From NCBI RefSeq assembly GCF_030160835.1, contig NZ_BSPC01000023.1, positions 1 to 64,000 of the forward strand: 64,000 nucleotides of DNA, in the 5' to 3' direction. Below, piece by piece: positions 33,057-42,286 of this stretch. The first letter of the stretch is position 1. Every line of letters begins with the position of its first letter. The stretch is from Labrys miyagiensis. GTDB lineage: Bacteria > Pseudomonadota > Alphaproteobacteria > Rhizobiales > Labraceae. Under the pieces are notes generated by a model. That model was not told the DNA's origin. It searched no databases and worked only from the letters and a program-made list of their open reading frames with translations. A program made the translations under genes and the position numbers.

Positions 33057-36000
33057 CTACCCGCTCACAATCAGATCGTTCTGCCGCTTCAGCCGGCCCT
33101 TGAACAGCATCGCGGCGAGCACGTCGTCCAGCCGCTCCTTCAGCACCGAGCTCGTCGCGGCGAAGCCGAACAGGCGGGCGGCGGCGGTGAGCAAGGCGTC
33201 GCGTGGCGCGCCATAATTGGCGGCTATGACGGCCAAGAAGGCGGCCTCGATCTCGTCGTCCGGCAGCATATCGGGGCGGCGCAGGCCCAGGCTGACGACC
33301 GCCGAGCGGTCGCGCACCGCCACCGGCACATCGGGCAGCGCATAGAAGGGGCCGCCGGTGATCTTGCCGGTCATGCGGGCGACGTCGATGCCGTCCTGGA
33401 CCGCGTCGCGCACGCGGCTGCCGGCGCGCGCCAGGCCGAAGGCGTCACGGATTCGGGTGACGATCTCCTGCTCATGCACCGGTCCCTCGACCTGCACGAC
33501 GCCGACGACATAGGCTGCCATGCGGGCGGTCGAGATCTCGTGGAGTTCGTGGGTCCTTGTGGTCTTCAGCAGGGCCTCGACATAGGGCCGGCTGAGCGAG
33601 GGCACCTCGACCTCCGCGATAATCGAGACCGATGCGGGGGCCGGTTCGAGTTCCGGCGGCAAGGAGGACAACTCCGGCCGCATCCGGGCGTCGGTCTCGG
33701 CGGGCGATGCCGTCGAGACGAGATCCGCCTCCCGCTCAGCCCATGTCGCCTTCGCCCGTGCGATCGCCGCCTCGACCTTGTTGAGTTCTTCCTGCGGGCG
33801 CAGATACCAGTCGGTCGACCAGATGCGATGGATGATCCAGCCCTGCGCCTCCAGCACATGCTGGCGCAATCGGTCGCGGTCGCGCGCGGAGCGCGAGGCA
33901 TGATATTGCGCGCCATCGCATTCGATGCCGAGCAGAAAGCGTTGCGGCTTGTCGGGATCGACCACGGCGAGATCGACGAAGAAGCCGGCGCTGCCGATCT
34001 GGTGGGCGATGGCGTGACCGCGCGAGCGAAGTTGCGCCGCCACCTGTTCCTCGAACAGCGAGTCGGCGCCCCTGCCCGTCTCGACCGCTTCGCCCAACTG
34101 GCCCGTCTCGGCATAGGTCAGGAACAGCTTCAGGGCGACGACACCGCGGGCATTGGCGCGTTCGAGATCGATATCCTCGCCGCGGATGGAGGAGAACACC
34201 TCGCAGCGATATTTGGCGCGCGAGATCAGCACGTTGAGCCGCCGCTCGCCGCCCTCCAGATTGAGCGGGCCGAAGCTCATGGCCAGGTACCCTTCGGCGC
34301 TGCGGCCATAGCCCACCGAGATGAAGATCACATCGCGCTCGTCGCCCTGGATGTTTTCGAGGTTCTTGACGAAGAAAGGCTCGTTGCCCTCGCGCGTGAA
34401 GAAGGTTTCCGTTGCCGGGCTCTCCCGGCGCAGCACTTCCAGCTCCTTGAGGATGGCCTGGCGCTGCGCCACCGAAAAGGTCGCCACGCCCAGGGACTGC
34501 GAGGCGTGGTAGCGGGCATGGGCCATGATCGCCGCGGCAACCGCCTTCGCCTCTTCCGGATTGGTACGGGTATTGCCGCGGTCATAGGCCGCCTTGGGCA
34601 AATAGCGGAAGACCAGGCCAGCGGCCTCCGCCCCGCTCGTCCCGCCGCCGAGATAGGGGCTCGGCACAACCATCAGGCGGTTGTCGTAGAATTCGCGGTT
34701 GGAGACGGTGATCAGCGACTGATGCCTGCTGCGGTAATGCCAGTTGAGCTGGCGGAAGGACATGCCCTTGGCAAGGCAAAGGTCGAGCACGCTTTCGGCA
34801 TCGCGCGCCTGGAAGGTCTCCTCGTCCTCCGGCGCCTCATCGCTCTCGCCGGTTAGCTTGGCAAAGAAGCGCGTCGGTGGCAGCTGGCGCTCGTCGCCGA
34901 CGACCACGATCTGCTTCGCCCGCGCGACGGCGCCGAGAGCATCCACCGGCTCGACCTGCGAGGCCTCGTCGATGACGAGCAGATCGAAGGCGAGCACGCC
35001 GGGCTTGAGGAACTGGCTGACCGAAAGCGGGCTCATCATCATCACGGGTTTCAGCCGCTGGATGGCCGGGCCGGCCTTGTCGAGCAACTGGCGGATCGGC
35101 AAATGATTGCGCTTCTTGGCGATCTCGCCATTGAGCACGCCCAGCGGGCCGATGCCACCGAGGGCTGTCGGCCGCTCGCGCTGGTGCTTCAGTGCCACGC
35201 TTTCGCGGGCCAGGGCGATACGGTCGCGGTCGTGGACCCTGAACTGCTCGACCAGCCGGTCCTGCAGGATGCCATCGAAGCGCTTGAGCTCGGGCTGGCG
35301 GGCGAAGAGGTCGGTCCGCAGCGCCTCGTAATAGGCACGGTCATAGGTCGGCACCAGCGCGGCGCCGGCGATGCCGCCGGCAAGCAGTCCGTCGACCAGA
35401 GGCCCAAGGCCGGCTTCGCGGGCCTTGCGGCAACGATTGGCGAAGGCGATCCAGCGGCTGACCGATTCCAGATTGGTGAGCCAGAGGCGCAGTTGCGCCA
35501 AAATCTCGGAGATCGGCAGGTCGGCGCATTCGCCGACGCCATGGCTGGCTTCCAGATCATAGTCGAGGAAGACGCTGAGCTGCTTGAGGTCCTCGAACAG
35601 CCGCGGCACGCTCTGCGTGATCACGGCGCCGAGCGAGCCGAGGTCCCTGCGCGGGCGGGCGGCGAGACGATCGAGGAAGTCAGGATGGTCCCCCCGGCCG
35701 AGAGAATCGGGCCGGTGGTCGCGCCACCAATCGGTGACCGCCTGCAGCCTGTCCCAGTCCGAATTCTCGCCGGCCCAGCGCGAACCGAAGGCCCGGGCGC
35801 CGAGCGGCGCCAGCGCCTCGAAGCGCCGCCGCTCGTCCTGGGCCGCGACCATGCCGTCGAGCAGGGCCAGGCGCTCGGTGAGCTCACCCGGCATTTCGAT
35901 GGCCAATACCGCCTTCAGCTGCGTCTTGGCGCTTCTGTAGCTGCCCGACAGGAAGCGGAACCAGGAGGCGCCGCGGGCCGCGAATTCCGCCCTGACCGGC

Positions 36001-37847
36001 TGCAGGTCGGCACTCCAAGCCTGCTGCCGGAACAGGGTTGCCGCCGCAGCCGCCATCTTCTGATAGCTGCGCCCGAGCACCACCAGCTCGCCGAGGCGGC
36101 CGCCTTCCTCGCGCCAGACGGGTTGAGCCAGGAGCTGCCGGTCGGCATCCGCCGGTAGCGCGGCGGTGGACCTTGCAATGCGCAGAAGCGTGTCGAGATC
36201 GCGAATCCGGCTCACGGCGACGCCGAAATCCCGGCCGATCGTGGCAGCCGCTTCCTGAACCGCCTCCAGATCCGCCTCGACGCTGCGCATCAGGCTGCCA
36301 AGGCGTTCGAGCTCGGCAGGATCGATGGCACCGCGCCGGACGCCGCGCCAGATATTGGCCGTGGGATCGCCCACCGTGCCGAGCCTTGCGGCAAGCTCCA
36401 CCATCAGGTCCCGACGGGCTTGCGCCTCATCGGCCGTCCAGCCCGCGCCGTTGTCGAGCGCGAAGCCTGATAGGCCGCCGGCCTCGCGGATCGCCAGGAG
36501 ATGACCGAACAGGCGATAGGGGCTCATGCCGCTCGGGCCTGAGGATGTATGCAGCAAAGCGGCGTGTCGGTTGAGCTCGCCCTGGACCTCGTCCAGCCGC
36601 CCGACGACCTTGGGATCCTGCACCGGCATCTTCAGGGTGAGCTCGCGGGTGCGCCGCAGTTCCTCCAGCAGCATGCGCTTGTTGGCCTTGGTGGAATGGA
36701 GCTCCAGCGTCATCGGCCCGAGGCCGACATGGCGCAGGCGTCGCTGCACCACGTCGAGCGCCGCCATCTTCTCGGCGACGAACAGCACCTTGCGGCCCTC
36801 TAGCACTGCGCCAGCGATGATGTTGGCGATGGTCTGGCTCTTGCCGGTGCCCGGCGGCCCCTTGATCACCAGGTGATGGCCGCGCAGCACTTCCTCGATG
36901 GCGACGGCTTGGGAGGAATCGGCATCGAGCACATGGTTGAGCGCCAAAGGCGGGATCACCGGATCGATCGGCTGGTTGTCGGCTACAACGGGCTCATGCG
37001 CGGCAAAGCCGTCGCCAAGCAGCGCCGACACCGGCGCATGGGCATCGATCGGACTGCCCAGCGGCCAGTTCTCGGGATCGAGATCGCGATACATCAGGAA
37101 TTTCGCGAAAGAAAAGAAGCCGAGCACCATGGCATCCGGCAGCACTTCCCAGCGCGCCTTGCCCGTGACCGTACGGGCGACATCGGCGAGATAGGCCGCG
37201 ATGTCGACGTCGTCCTCGTCCTTGAAGTCCTCGATCGCCAAGCCGAAATCGCTGCGCAGCTTGGCCTGAATCGAGAGGTTCGGCGAGGCAGGCTCGTTGC
37301 GCCAATGCAAGGTGAAGCGCTCGGCCGCACTGGAGCGCTCGAGGCGGACGGGCAGCAGGATCAGCGGGGCATGACGGGCGACGTCGGACTTATCGTCCTC
37401 GAACCAGCGCAGCAGGCCGAAGGCGAGATAGAGGATGTTGACGCCCTGCTCTTCCTCGAAGCTGCGCGCATCGTACCAGATGTCGAAGAGACGCTTCTGC
37501 AGCCCCTCCCCGGTCAGCCGGGTCTGCAGCCTGAGGTCGGTGTAGCGTCTGGGGATGCCGTTCCGATCGAGCTCCTCATCCACCGGTCGGGGAATGACGG
37601 CTGTCGCCTCGCTGGCGACATCGAGTTCGGCCTGCTCCTCCTGTGGCGGCTCCCGCCCTGGCAGGAAGGTCAGGCCCTTGCCCTGCGTGAGCAAGGCATA
37701 GATTTCGCTGCATTTCTCGTCGACGATCTCGATGGTGCGCACGCCCTTGAGGCGCAGCGGCACATTGATCAGCCGGTTGCGTGTGCCCAGATCGAGCAAA
37801 GCCTGCCGCTGAGCCAGCAGACGCTTGCGCACCATCGTGTCAGGCAT
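33057..37847 (-). CDS. DUF4011 - SF1 helicase - Vsr/DUF559-like nuclease - DUF3320 protein (Hhe-like defence candidate)
   Basis: A 1596-residue single-gene protein. The N-terminal DUF4011 region (from about residue 5, RKRLLAQRQALLDLGTRNRLI) leads into a superfamily 1 helicase: Walker A GPPGTGKS (330-337), Walker B VIDEASQ (958-964), GDERQLP (984-990), QGDERDVIF and RRLNVLISRAK (1202-1212). A restriction-type endonuclease domain follows (about 1262-1350: FFVDLAVVD, GIECDGAQYH, GWIIHRIWSTDWY), then a DUF3320 module (about 1425-1500, RTHELHEIS). This order matches, as I recall, the anti-phage Hhe system. The ATPase and nuclease motifs look intact. The start MPDTMVRKR is chosen; the frame continues upstream through a repeat. 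It stands alone on the minus strand. Confidence 0.85.
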   Translation of the reverse strand: MPDTMVRKRLLAQRQALLDLGTRNRLINVPLRLKGVRTIEIVDEKCSEIYALLTQGKGLTFLPGREPPQEEQAELDVASEATAVIPRPVDEELDRNGIPRRYTDLRLQTRLTGEGLQKRLFDIWYDARSFEEEQGVNILYLAFGLLRWFEDDKSDVARHAPLILLPVRLERSSAAERFTLHWRNEPASPNLSIQAKLRSDFGLAIEDFKDEDDVDIAAYLADVARTVTGKARWEVLPDAMVLGFFSFAKFLMYRDLDPENWPLGSPIDAHAPVSALLGDGFAAHEPVVADNQPIDPVIPPLALNHVLDADSSQAVAIEEVLRGHHLVIKGPPGTGKSQTIANIIAGAVLEGRKVLFVAEKMAALDVVQRRLRHVGLGPMTLELHSTKANKRMLLEELRRTRELTLKMPVQDPKVVGRLDEVQGELNRHAALLHTSSGPSGMSPYRLFGHLLAIREAGGLSGFALDNGAGWTADEAQARRDLMVELAARLGTVGDPTANIWRGVRRGAIDPAELERLGSLMRSVEADLEAVQEAAATIGRDFGVAVSRIRDLDTLLRIARSTAALPADADRQLLAQPVWREEGGRLGELVVLGRSYQKMAAAAATLFRQQAWSADLQPVRAEFAARGASWFRFLSGSYRSAKTQLKAVLAIEMPGELTERLALLDGMVAAQDERRRFEALAPLGARAFGSRWAGENSDWDRLQAVTDWWRDHRPDSLGRGDHPDFLDRLAARPRRDLGSLGAVITQSVPRLFEDLKQLSVFLDYDLEASHGVGECADLPISEILAQLRLWLTNLESVSRWIAFANRCRKAREAGLGPLVDGLLAGGIAGAALVPTYDRAYYEALRTDLFARQPELKRFDGILQDRLVEQFRVHDRDRIALARESVALKHQRERPTALGGIGPLGVLNGEIAKKRNHLPIRQLLDKAGPAIQRLKPVMMMSPLSVSQFLKPGVLAFDLLVIDEASQVEPVDALGAVARAKQIVVVGDERQLPPTRFFAKLTGESDEAPEDEETFQARDAESVLDLCLAKGMSFRQLNWHYRSRHQSLITVSNREFYDNRLMVVPSPYLGGGTSGAEAAGLVFRYLPKAAYDRGNTRTNPEEAKAVAAAIMAHARYHASQSLGVATFSVAQRQAILKELEVLRRESPATETFFTREGNEPFFVKNLENIQGDERDVIFISVGYGRSAEGYLAMSFGPLNLEGGERRLNVLISRAKYRCEVFSSIRGEDIDLERANARGVVALKLFLTYAETGQLGEAVETGRGADSLFEEQVAAQLRSRGHAIAHQIGSAGFFVDLAVVDPDKPQRFLLGIECDGAQYHASRSARDRDRLRQHVLEAQGWIIHRIWSTDWYLRPQEELNKVEAAIARAKATWAEREADLVSTASPAETDARMRPELSSLPPELEPAPASVSIIAEVEVPSLSRPYVEALLKTTRTHELHEISTARMAAYVVGVVQVEGPVHEQEIVTRIRDAFGLARAGSRVRDAVQDGIDVARMTGKITGGPFYALPDVPVAVRDRSAVVSLGLRRPDMLPDDEIEAAFLAVIAANYGAPRDALLTAAARLFGFAATSSVLKERLDDVLAAMLFKGRLKRQNDLIVSG

Positions 37848-37989
37848 TGATTCGAAACCCCTTCGCCGGCGAAGTCTATCTTGGCGAGAGGCTGGTTTTC
37901 CAGCGTGCGCGCCCGTGCCGGCGGCGCTGTTCACCGGAAATGGAAACGGCACGGCATCACGCCATGCCGCGCCGCAGTTTTTGACCAAA

Positions 37990-38033
37990 GCGTTTTGCGA
38001 TCTGACGGCATCGGCAAGACTCGCAAAGACGCG
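37990..38033. repeat. Dispersed short palindromic element, copy 2
   Basis: GCGTTTTGCGATC..., closely matching 59-100 over its whole length, with the right arm partly decayed (CTCGCAAAGACGC). It lies upstream of the helicase-nuclease gene. Confidence 0.7.
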
Positions 38034-38046
38034 TCGAAACAAAGAG

Positions 38047-38089
38047 CTAGAGCAAAGCAGCGTTTACGCTTAAACGCGCTTTGCTCTAG
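38047..38089. repeat. Near-perfect 19-bp hairpin between helicase-nuclease and MFS genes
   Basis: Arms CTAGAGCAAAGCAGCGTTTA and TAAACGCGCTTTGCTCTAG pair with one bulged base around CGCT. It is eight bases beyond the stop of the MFS gene. A relative (AGAGCAAAACGCGTT) is seen after the L,D-transpeptidase gene at 20511. It may end transcription of the MFS gene, though there is no T-run. Confidence 0.7.
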
Positions 38090-38096
38090 GGATCGA

Positions 38097-39863
38097 TCAG
38101 GACGGAATGTTGTCGAGATCGCGATCCTTGGTTTCCGGCACGAAGATCAGCCCGATGATGAAGGTCAAAGCCGCCACCACGATCGGGTACCACAGGCCGT
38201 AGTAGAGATCGCCGCTGGCCGCGACCATCGCGAAGACGATGAAGGGCACGAGACCGCCGAACCAGCCATTGCCGATATGGTAAGGCAAGGACATGCCGGT
38301 GTAGCGGATGCGGGTGGGGAAGAGTTCCACCAGCGCGGCGGCGAGCGGGCCGTAGACCAGCGTCACCAGGATCACCAGCACCGTGAGGACGACGACGAGC
38401 ATCGGCTTGTTCATCGCTGCATTATCGGCAGGAGCCATGGCATAGGTCGTGGTCGTCTGATCGGTGCCATCGGCATTCTTGGCGACATTGCCGCTGGCAT
38501 CCTTCACCGGCGTCTGCTTTTCGCTCACCGGATATTTGTGATCCTTCAGGGCCTTGTAGAGGGCGGTGGTGAACTCGCCCGTCTTGGCCTTGGCCGCGGC
38601 GGCGTCGAGGCCGGTGGTGGAGACCGACGGGATCACCGTATCGCCGATCTTCACGCTGGCGACGGTGCCCGGTGCGGCGGCCTCATTGGTGTAGGACACC
38701 GAGCCGCTGGCGAGGAAGTTCTTGGCGACGTCGCAGGTGGAGGTGAACTTCGCCTTGCCCACCGGATCGAACTGCACCGAGCAATCGGCCGGATCGGCCG
38801 TGACGGTGACCTGCGAGGTGGCGAGAGCCATCTCCAGGGCCGGATTGGCATAATGGGTGATGGCCTTGAAGATCGGCATGTAGAAGACGGCGGCAAGCAG
38901 AAAACCCACCAGCATGATCCATTTGCGGCCGATCTTGTCCGACAGCCCGCCGAAGATCACGTAGAAAGGCGTGCCGATCGCGAGGGCGATGGCGATCAGG
39001 ACATTCGCCGTGGTGGCATCGACGCGCAGTGTCTTGGTGAGATAGAGCAGCGCGTAGAACTGGCCCGAATACCAGACCACCGCCTCTCCGGCGACCAGGC
39101 CGAACAAGGCGATAAGGGCGATCTTGAGGTTGCTCCAGCGCCCGAAGGCTTCGGAAATCGGCGCCTTGGAACGGGTGCCTTCCTCCTTCATCCTGACGAA
39201 GGATGGGCTTTCCGAAAGCTGCATGCGGATCCATACCGAGATGCCGAGCAGCACCACCGACACCAGGAAGGGGATGCGCCAGCCCCAGGCGGCGAAGGCT
39301 GCCTCGCCGACGGACAGGCGCACGGCGAGGATCACCAGCAGCGACAGGAACAGGCCGCCGGTGGCGGTGGTCTGGATCCAGCCGGTGTAGAGGCCGCGCT
39401 TGCCGTGCGGAGCATGTTCGGCGACATAGGTCGCTGCGCCGCCATATTCCCCGCCGAGCGCCAGGCCCTGGATGATGCGCAGCGCGATCAGGGCGAGCGG
39501 TGCGGTAATGCCGATCGAGGCATAGGAGGGCAGAACGCCGACCAGGAAGGTCGAGGCGCCCATCAGCGTGATGGTGACGAGGAAGGTATATTTGCGCCCG
39601 ACGAGATCGCCGACCCGTCCGAACACCAGCGCACCGAGCGGGCGCACGATGAAGCCCGCGGCGAAGGCGAGCAGCGCCGCCAGGAACGAGGTAGTCTCGT
39701 TCAGGCCCGAAAAGAACTGTGCGGCGATGATGGCCGAAAGCGAACCATAGAGATAGAAATCATACCATTCGAACGCCGTGCCCAAGGAGGAAGCGAAGAT
39801 GACCTTCCTGTCCTCCCTGGAAATCGGCCCGGCAGAACTGGCCGTTACCGAGCTATATGCCAT
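38097..39863 (-). CDS. MFS transporter, metabolite:H+ symporter (MHS) type, with large extracytoplasmic insertion
   Basis: A 588-residue major facilitator with 12 predicted helices. MHS-family marks: SSLGTAFEWYDFYLYG, the RVGDLVGRKYTFLVT loop, LQG-type IQGLALGGEYGGAATYVAEHAP and VELFPTRIRYTGMSLPYHIGNGWFGG. Family members carry organic acids such as ketoglutarate, shikimate or proline. Unusual: an extra, mainly hydrophilic region of about 150 residues (roughly 336-486) lies between two late helices, on the periplasmic side by topology; it has two cysteines (361, 377). It is a single gene. Confidence 0.88.
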   Translation of the reverse strand: MAYSSVTASSAGPISREDRKVIFASSLGTAFEWYDFYLYGSLSAIIAAQFFSGLNETTSFLAALLAFAAGFIVRPLGALVFGRVGDLVGRKYTFLVTITLMGASTFLVGVLPSYASIGITAPLALIALRIIQGLALGGEYGGAATYVAEHAPHGKRGLYTGWIQTTATGGLFLSLLVILAVRLSVGEAAFAAWGWRIPFLVSVVLLGISVWIRMQLSESPSFVRMKEEGTRSKAPISEAFGRWSNLKIALIALFGLVAGEAVVWYSGQFYALLYLTKTLRVDATTANVLIAIALAIGTPFYVIFGGLSDKIGRKWIMLVGFLLAAVFYMPIFKAITHYANPALEMALATSQVTVTADPADCSVQFDPVGKAKFTSTCDVAKNFLASGSVSYTNEAAAPGTVASVKIGDTVIPSVSTTGLDAAAAKAKTGEFTTALYKALKDHKYPVSEKQTPVKDASGNVAKNADGTDQTTTTYAMAPADNAAMNKPMLVVVLTVLVILVTLVYGPLAAALVELFPTRIRYTGMSLPYHIGNGWFGGLVPFIVFAMVAASGDLYYGLWYPIVVAALTFIIGLIFVPETKDRDLDNIPS

Positions 39864-40320
39864 TGGCTTTCTCTCCCAGCCGGCACGGCGCGGCTGAGCG
39901 CGAGCGCACCGGTCAATGCGTTTCCCGACGGGCCGTTGGCCGGCCTCTCATGATCTTGATGCCAGCGGATGCTGCTGAAAAGCATAGGCCTTTCCGCCTC
40001 AAGCGCTGGGGTCGAGAAAAGAACGGAGCGGGCCGGCGACTCGGCCGGAAGAGGCTGCGCTCCCATAACCTATTGCTTTCACAGATGCTTGGCAGCGTCA
40101 AATAGGGATGCGACTTATACTTAGCGGCGTTGGAACCTCCCCGCCTTGCCTGCCAATGGCGGGCCATGCGCGCGTCGTCCATGTGCAGGAAGCCGCGGCT
40201 GTCGCCCCCGAAGACGGCGTACTATACCGCATGCACGGTCATCCGTCCTGATTCCGGAGGCAGGCCGGCGCTCGGGTTTGCGCTATTGTGCCGTCCGATT
40301 CGCCTCGCTGGGATATCGCC
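39864..40320. other. 457-bp intergenic region, nothing recognised
   Basis: Divergent promoters for the MFS gene and the DUF1697 gene are expected. Short frames exist on both strands but none has a convincing start or family resemblance. No strong palindrome was seen. Confidence 0.5.
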
Positions 40321-40848
40321 ATGCGCCACATCGCCCTGCTCCGCGCCGTCAATGTCGGCGGCACCGCCACGATCCGGATGGCGGAGCTGCGCAGCCTCGG
40401 CGAACGGCTCGGCTTTGCCGCGGTGACGACGCTGTTGCAGAGCGGCAATCTCACCTTCGAGACGGATGAGGCCGACCCTGCCCAATTGGAGCAGCGTTGG
40501 GAAAAGGCGGTGGAAGAGCATTTCGGCGTCGCCACCGCCTTCATCATCCGCACCGCCCCACAATGGCAGGCCCTGATCGAGGCCAATCCCTTCGCGGCCG
40601 AGGCGAAGGCGGACCCTTCCCATCTCCTCGTCCTGCCTTCCAAAGGCTCCATCGCGGAGGCTGGGGTCGGGGCTCTGCGCGGCGCCATCAGGGGGCGCGA
40701 GTCCGTCGCCGCCAGCGAGCGCTGCCTCTACGCCGTCTATCCCGACGGCATCGGCACCTCCAAGCTCACCACCAAGGTGATCGAGCGCCATCTCGGCACG
40801 CTGGTGACCGGCCGGAACTGGAACACGGTGCTGAAGCTGGCCGGCTGA
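40321..40848 (+). CDS. DUF1697 domain protein
   Basis: A 175-residue member of the DUF1697 family: MRHIALLRAVNVGG at the start, then MAELRSLGERLGFAAVTTLLQSGNLTF, and the end block SKLTTKVIERHLGTLVTGRNWNTVLKL, all typical. Function unknown in the family; the fold is compact alpha/beta. It starts at the second in-frame ATG, which matches the family's N terminus. Confidence 0.9.
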   Translation: MRHIALLRAVNVGGTATIRMAELRSLGERLGFAAVTTLLQSGNLTFETDEADPAQLEQRWEKAVEEHFGVATAFIIRTAPQWQALIEANPFAAEAKADPSHLLVLPSKGSIAEAGVGALRGAIRGRESVAASERCLYAVYPDGIGTSKLTTKVIERHLGTLVTGRNWNTVLKLAG

Positions 40849-41003
40849 GGCCGCCGCCAGCCAGCCCGGGTCCAGAGGGACCGCCAGCAGATGCCCGCGC
40901 TCAACTCCGCACGACCTATGCCTCCTGTTCCCGGAGTCACAGCCGTGTCCCCCCTCTTCGATTAGAACGCCGCCCATCGAGAACGACGAGACGGACGAGA
41001 CCG

Positions 41004-41099
41004 ATGACACCCACCGACATTGCCGAGAGCCTGTTCGCCATGGCCCTGCTGGCGCTGGCCAGCCTGCTGCTGATCTCATCCGGCGTGTTCGCGGCGTAA
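41004..41099 (+). CDS. Possible 31-residue membrane peptide
   Basis: A short frame MTPTDIAESL..., whose second half is a single hydrophobic helix (MALLALASLLLISSGVFAA). It is preceded by a weak ACGGACGAGA sequence. It may be a real small membrane protein, but the evidence is only the hydrophobic helix and good codon use. Confidence 0.3.
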   Translation: MTPTDIAESLFAMALLALASLLLISSGVFAA

Positions 41100-41150
41100 C
41101 GCTTCAGCAGCTTTCGCGTGCGCCTGTATTCAAATCATGAAGAACAAGCC

Positions 41151-41963
41151 TTAAACGTCAATATTGGTAAAATACTTCTTGAGAGACGAATTCTGCCGTC
41201 GCATCTCCCGCTTCAGCAGCTTCTTATAGATATTCCGAACCAACCCCTTGCTGCTTTCCACTTTTTCGCTGAGTCGCTCCGCCGCATTTTTTTTGAATCG
41301 ATAATCCACGGCATTGCTCGAGATACCGCCATTCCTGACGATTTCACTCATCTTGGTCTTTCGGCGATCGATCGAGAACACCGTCATGGATTCAAAAAAC
41401 TCGACCGAATGTATCTGCCGGGCAGGCGGCTTGGTGCCTCGGGTATTTCCCGTGTAACGGCCGTGAATGCGGTCGATAATCGATTTTGCAAATGCGATGA
41501 AGCTGTACGGCGAGGGGTTGCCGAACGATTTCATATAGCTGGCATGGGTATCCTCGACGATCAGCAGACCGCCGTCGCGAATGTGATGTACGGCCTTCTG
41601 CACCGTAACGATCTGCTGATGGTTCGTGTGACCGCCGTCATCGATCAGGATATCGACAGGCCCCACCTCCTTGAAGAAATTGTCCCAGAACTCCTCGGAG
41701 GCCTGGTCTCCGGTAAAAATCCTGAAGCCGTGTTCTTCCCACTTTTTGGCGGATGGATTAAATTCGACGCCGATTATGTTGGCGTTCTCACCAAAATAAT
41801 CACGCCACATGAAGAGAGAACCGCCGTTCAGTACGCCAACCTCTACTACTGTTACAGGTTTTCCGACAAATCTGTTCAATACTTTGTCGTAGGCATCGAA
41901 ATAGCTATCCTGCTTGACGGATAAATATTTCGAATTATCGAATGATTCACGCAGCGTCTTCAT
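41151..41963 (-). CDS. Class I SAM-dependent methyltransferase (sugar O-methyltransferase/CmcI-like)
   Basis: A 270-residue methyltransferase-like protein: the SAM-binding motif VVEVGVLNGGSLFMW (about 39-53), IIGVEFNPSAKKW, and DILIDDGGHTNHQQI with acidic and His residues that bind metal in the CmcI/macrocin-type O-methyltransferases. The C-terminal 80 residues are basic and low in GC for this window. It stands beside polysaccharide genes, so methylation of a surface sugar is plausible. Codon use (more A/T) hints at horizontal acquisition. Confidence 0.8.
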   Translation of the reverse strand: MKTLRESFDNSKYLSVKQDSYFDAYDKVLNRFVGKPVTVVEVGVLNGGSLFMWRDYFGENANIIGVEFNPSAKKWEEHGFRIFTGDQASEEFWDNFFKEVGPVDILIDDGGHTNHQQIVTVQKAVHHIRDGGLLIVEDTHASYMKSFGNPSPYSFIAFAKSIIDRIHGRYTGNTRGTKPPARQIHSVEFFESMTVFSIDRRKTKMSEIVRNGGISSNAVDYRFKKNAAERLSEKVESSKGLVRNIYKKLLKREMRRQNSSLKKYFTNIDV

Positions 41964-42286
41964 GTCTCGTCCTTAATTCGATGTCGTGTCGAGCGCTTCG
42001 TGGTCGACAAATTTGCGCGTTCGTAGGGCGTATCATGGAAAAAATCAATTCGAGGAAGAAGCGCGCGTTCTTGTCTGAACTTTCGTTCGAGACGATGTTT
42101 TAGAGCGTCCTCCAGGTTGATAATTCACACTTTATCTGTCTTCGCGCCCGGAAGAGGCCCGGTTCAAGTTCCATCAGGAAAACCATGGATCGAAGTCCGC
42201 ATGAGAGGTATACGACCTTCCATGAATGCTCCTGCCTATGGCACTGAGTTCCGAGAGCATCGACTGTATAAGAAGACAGCTCCAGC
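41964..42286. other. 323-bp A+T-richer intergenic region
   Basis: It separates the divergent methyltransferase and epimerase genes and should carry both promoters. No convincing gene; no strong repeat. Confidence 0.5.
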
